35,821 nt of DNA from Acidobacteriota bacterium. Its GTDB lineage: Bacteria; Acidobacteriota; Thermoanaerobaculia; Gp7-AA8. The stretch lies in the NCBI GenBank assembly GCA_021325515.1, contig JAJPHC010000046.1, positions 1 through 35,821 on the forward strand. The letters are read 5' to 3'. The notes beneath the pieces were generated by a model that saw nothing but the letters and a program-made list of their open reading frames with translations, was not told where the DNA came from and made no database searches. Of this stretch, positions 33,340-35,821 are shown piece by piece. Position numbers and translations under genes: made by a program. Positions within the stretch are counted from its first letter, which is position 1, and every line of letters starts with the position of its first letter.

Positions 33340-34421
33340 TCAGAAAGCAGACAGCAGAGGGCAAACAGCAGAAGAGCGTGGTGCAGCGGATCGTCAGGCT
33401 GGGCGTCTTCCTCTCCTGCGCCCTGCTGCCGGCCGTCTGCTGCCTGGCCGATATTTTTCCCAGGAGCGGCAGCGAGACCGGCGGCGACGTCATCACGATC
33501 AGCGGTCTCAATGCGTGCAGTCCATGCGTTGCGCCGTCGGTGCGCTTCGGCGGCGTTGCTTCGCAGAAAGTGTCCGTCGTCAGCAGCGGCACGCTGCAGG
33601 TCATCACGCCGCCGCACGTGCCGGGCGCGGTGAACATCACGATCGAGCCATCTTCGTTCGGAAGCGTCTCCGTCCCGTTCACCTACACGACGTCCGGCAC
33701 CCTTCTCAAGGACAACTTCGAGCGCGTCCTGATCCCGCTTTCTCTCGGCGCGAAGCAGTTTCCCGGGGCCTACTTCTCGCTCTGGGCGAGCGAGCTCTGG
33801 ATCTACAACAGCAATCCGTGGAACAGCGAGATTCTCTTCGGCAACCCCGATTCGAACGCGGGGTCGAGGCCGGTCATCGCCGCCGGCGAGACGCGCAACG
33901 CGAGTTACGTCGGCTCGTCGCAGCAGGCGTTCGGGCTGCTCGTCTGGGTCCAGCGGGGCTCGTCGCGCGGCATCAACTTCTCGCTGCAGATCCGCGACAT
34001 CTCGCGCGCGAAGATCCAGTCGGGAACGGAGATGCCGATCGTGCGCGAGTCGGAGTTCAAAGACACGATCGATCTGCTCAACGTCCCGATCGATCCCGGC
34101 ATCTCGCGCACTGCGCTGCGCATCTTCAACCTCGATGCGACGGGGCAGGTGCCGGTTCACATCGTGATCACGAGAGCGGGCGGGGGAGAAGTCCTCGTCG
34201 ATGACAGCAGCGTCCTGCTGCTCGTGGCCGGATTCGGCGGTACGGTGCAGACGTTCGCGCACTTCGTCTCGCTCGACGACCTCTTCCTGCGCTATCCGCA
34301 GCTCGCAGGCGCGGGGCCGGTCGAGATCTCGATCTCGACGGCGGGCAGCGAAAAGATCTGGGCCTTCGCCGCGGTGACGAACAACAACACACAATTGATC
34401 ACGACGGTGTTTCCGCATTGA
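33336..34421 (+). CDS. Secreted IPT/TIG-domain protein (second paralogue)
   Basis: A 361-residue tandem paralogue of the preceding gene. After an atypical hydrophilic start (MIRKQTAEGKQQKSVVQRIV) comes a hydrophobic segment LGVFLSCALLPAVCCLA acting as signal. The IPT/TIG domain (FPRSGSETGGDVITISG, VRFGGVASQKVS, QVITPPHVPG) and the shared C-terminal domain follow (DNFERVLIPLSL, FSLQIRDISR, MPIVRESEF, DLLNVPIDPGISRTALRIFNLDA, NNNTQLITTVFPH). The N-terminal codons CAGAAAGCAGACAGCAG look like a dispersed CAG/ACA-type repeat spliced onto the signal sequence. It overlaps the genes on both sides by 4 bp, so all three are translationally coupled. Confidence 0.85.
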   Translation: MIRKQTAEGKQQKSVVQRIVRLGVFLSCALLPAVCCLADIFPRSGSETGGDVITISGLNACSPCVAPSVRFGGVASQKVSVVSSGTLQVITPPHVPGAVNITIEPSSFGSVSVPFTYTTSGTLLKDNFERVLIPLSLGAKQFPGAYFSLWASELWIYNSNPWNSEILFGNPDSNAGSRPVIAAGETRNASYVGSSQQAFGLLVWVQRGSSRGINFSLQIRDISRAKIQSGTEMPIVRESEFKDTIDLLNVPIDPGISRTALRIFNLDATGQVPVHIVITRAGGGEVLVDDSSVLLLVAGFGGTVQTFAHFVSLDDLFLRYPQLAGAGPVEISISTAGSEKIWAFAAVTNNNTQLITTVFPH

Positions 34422-35581
34422 CGCCGTCCGATCCGCGCTTCGTCGTGCACGTCACCGCGGAGATGCTGCGGCATAGCCGCATCAACGAGACTTTGTTCTT
34501 CGGCGGGCAGATCTTCGACATCGCGGCGCTTTTTCTGATCCTGACGACCGGTTTGTCGAAGCGTCTGCGCGATGCCGCGCTTCGCATCACCCGGCGGCCG
34601 CTCGTCGCGGCGATGCTGTTCATCGCGCTGCTGATCTCGGTGATGTCGCTGCTCGACTTCCCGCTGCTGGTCTACGGCGACTTCATCGTGCCGCACGAAT
34701 TCGGTCTCACCGATCAGCGCTTCGGCCCATGGCTGATCGATGCAGTGAAGTCGTTCGCCGTGACCATCGCGATCATCTGTCCGCTCGGCGCATTCGCCTG
34801 GCGCGCGCTGGCGAGGTACAAGCGCTGGTGGCTCGTCCTCTGGGCGGCGTCGGTTCCCATTTCGCTGTTCCTCGTCTTCATCGCGCCGGTCGTCCTCGAT
34901 CCGCTCTTCAACGATTTCAAGCCGCTCCGCGATCGCGCGCTGGAGCACGATCTGCTCGCAGAGGCGCAGCGTGCAGGCATCGAGCGCGGCCGCGTTTTCG
35001 AGGTCGACAAGTCGAAGCAGACGCACACCATGAACGCGTACGTGACGGGCATCGGCGCCTCGAAGCGCATCGTGTTGTGGGATACGACGCTGGCCAAGCT
35101 CAATCACGACGAAGTGCTCGCCGTGATGGGGCACGAGATGGGCCACTACGTGCTGAACCATCTCTGGAAGGGGCTGGCGTTCAGCGCGGTCGCGACGCTG
35201 TTCGCATTCGCGCTCGCGCAGGCGCTCTATGAACGGACGGTCACGCGCTTCGGCGCGCGCGACGATCTCGCGATGATTCCCTGGATGCTCGTCATCGCCG
35301 CCGTGATCGTGTTCTTTTCGTCGCCGGTGTCGAGCGCCTTCTCGCGGCACGTCGAACATGAAGCGGACCGCTTCGGCCTCGAGCTCACGGGACTCCGCGA
35401 GCCGATGGCCACCTCATTCGTGAAATTCGCAGAGGACTCGAAAGTGAACCCCGCGCCGCCGGCGTTCATCGAGTGGTGGCATTACTCGCACCCCTCGACG
35501 AACAAGAGGATTGCATTTTGCCTCGAGGGGGATGGGACGAATGGGACCTATGGGACCTATGGGACCTATGGGAAGAAGTGA
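34418..35581 (+). CDS. M48 family metalloprotease (Ste24/CAAX-protease-like)
   Basis: A 387-residue integral membrane zinc protease. Several hydrophobic helices (about 33-160, 250-300) surround the catalytic site: HEMGH with H239 and H243, and the third ligand E313 in EHEADRFG. HTMNAYVTGIGASKRIVLWD is the usual strand before it. Bacterial Ste24 homologues take part in membrane-protein quality control. The TTG start overlaps the previous stop (TTGA). The last 15 residues (GTNGTYGTYGTYGKK) are encoded by the 10-bp repeat that begins the downstream array, so the natural C-terminus has been replaced or extended. Confidence 0.9.
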   Translation: MTPSDPRFVVHVTAEMLRHSRINETLFFGGQIFDIAALFLILTTGLSKRLRDAALRITRRPLVAAMLFIALLISVMSLLDFPLLVYGDFIVPHEFGLTDQRFGPWLIDAVKSFAVTIAIICPLGAFAWRALARYKRWWLVLWAASVPISLFLVFIAPVVLDPLFNDFKPLRDRALEHDLLAEAQRAGIERGRVFEVDKSKQTHTMNAYVTGIGASKRIVLWDTTLAKLNHDEVLAVMGHEMGHYVLNHLWKGLAFSAVATLFAFALAQALYERTVTRFGARDDLAMIPWMLVIAAVIVFFSSPVSSAFSRHVEHEADRFGLELTGLREPMATSFVKFAEDSKVNPAPPAFIEWWHYSHPSTNKRIAFCLEGDGTNGTYGTYGTYGKK

Positions 35582-35821
35582 GACCCGTTCGCTCCACCTA
35601 TAGGTCCCATCGAGAGAGTGAACTCTGCGCCAGGCTCGACGAACAAGGCTTGAGGGGATGGGACGAATGGGACCTATGGGACCTATGGGACCTATGGGAC
35701 CTATGGGAAGAAGTGAGACCCGTTCGCTCCACCTGTAGGTCCCATCTAGAAGGTGAACTCTGCGCCGGGCTCGACGAAGAAGCCTTGAGGGGATGGGACC
35801 TATGGGAGGAAGTGAGACCCG
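35524..35821. repeat. Nested tandem array at the end of the M48 gene
   Basis: A unit of about 128-135 bp starts at about 35524, 35652 and 35786, the last cut off by the window edge. Each contains a run of the 10-mer TGGGACCTAT (three copies in unit 1, four in unit 2, fewer in unit 3), then AAGTGAGACCCGTTCGCTCC, a TAGGTCCCAT that pairs with the 10-mer, and GTGAACTCTGCGCC with TCGACGAA. The last part matches the M48 gene (35444 region and 35495-35510), so each unit carries a shortened copy of the gene's 3' end, closing with TGA. Confidence 0.92.

Noticed and set aside
35524-35821. CRISPR-like array at the right edge
   Set aside because: The repeats are contiguous 10-mers inside a larger duplicated unit, without unique spacers.

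Overview
This is a high-GC, densely coding stretch of bacterial chromosome. It has no rRNA, tRNA, CRISPR array, insertion sequence or phage gene that I can see. The content points to a Gram-negative organism with an outer membrane: a TonB-like protein, two type IV pilus retraction ATPases, several lipoprotein signal peptides, a MacAB-like export operon and multiheme cytochromes c. The mix of a thermolysin-like protease with PPC domains, a sulfatase-TPR lipoprotein, an octaheme-HEAT/TPR protein and many palindromic intergenic repeats resembles Acidobacteriota or a neighbouring phylum. That placement is an inference from style, not from a marker gene.

Layout: 1-3306 has a 100-bp tandem repeat, then a co-directional group of an aldo/keto reductase, ApaG and a secreted protein with three Ig-like modules. 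3317-5069 carries a histidine phosphatase and an inorganic pyrophosphatase on the minus strand. Between them lies an unannotated locus with its own sigma70-like promoter, a run of related hairpins and an intrinsic terminator, a candidate small RNA. 5070-6461 is a five-domain S1 protein with a textbook terminator. 6545-9661 (minus) holds PilT, two small hypothetical proteins and a frameshifted sorbosone-dehydrogenase-like gene. 9674-15722 holds an SDR-like epimerase, a GT39-like membrane protein, a second PilT-family ATPase, a sterol-desaturase-family hydroxylase and a sulfatase-TPR lipoprotein.

15768-18130 is a self-contained transcription unit for an M4 metalloprotease, with promoter, structured leader and terminator. 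18138-20476 encodes a cytochrome c' overlapping an octaheme cytochrome with HEAT/TPR repeats, probably an electron-transfer pair. A small lipoprotein, a TonB-like protein, a large YfhO-like membrane protein, a SulP-STAS anion transporter, a DMT exporter and a GNAT acetyltransferase follow. 27028-27522 is a peroxiredoxin whose catalytic cysteine codon is an in-frame TGA followed at once by a SECIS-like hairpin, so it is probably a selenoprotein. 27603-32217 is a four-gene ABC export operon (HlyD-type adaptor, ATPase, two MacB/FtsX permeases). The window ends with two tandem secreted IPT/TIG-domain paralogues, an overlapping Ste24-type M48 protease and another tandem-repeat array.

Three window-wide patterns stand out. 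Many starts sit 6-9 nt after a TANANT-type -10 box with no Shine-Dalgarno, which suggests widespread leaderless transcripts. Intergenic gaps are filled with several families of GC-rich palindromic repeats. At two places the repeat unit contains a degraded copy of the neighbouring gene's end, which shows how such arrays can grow by local duplication.
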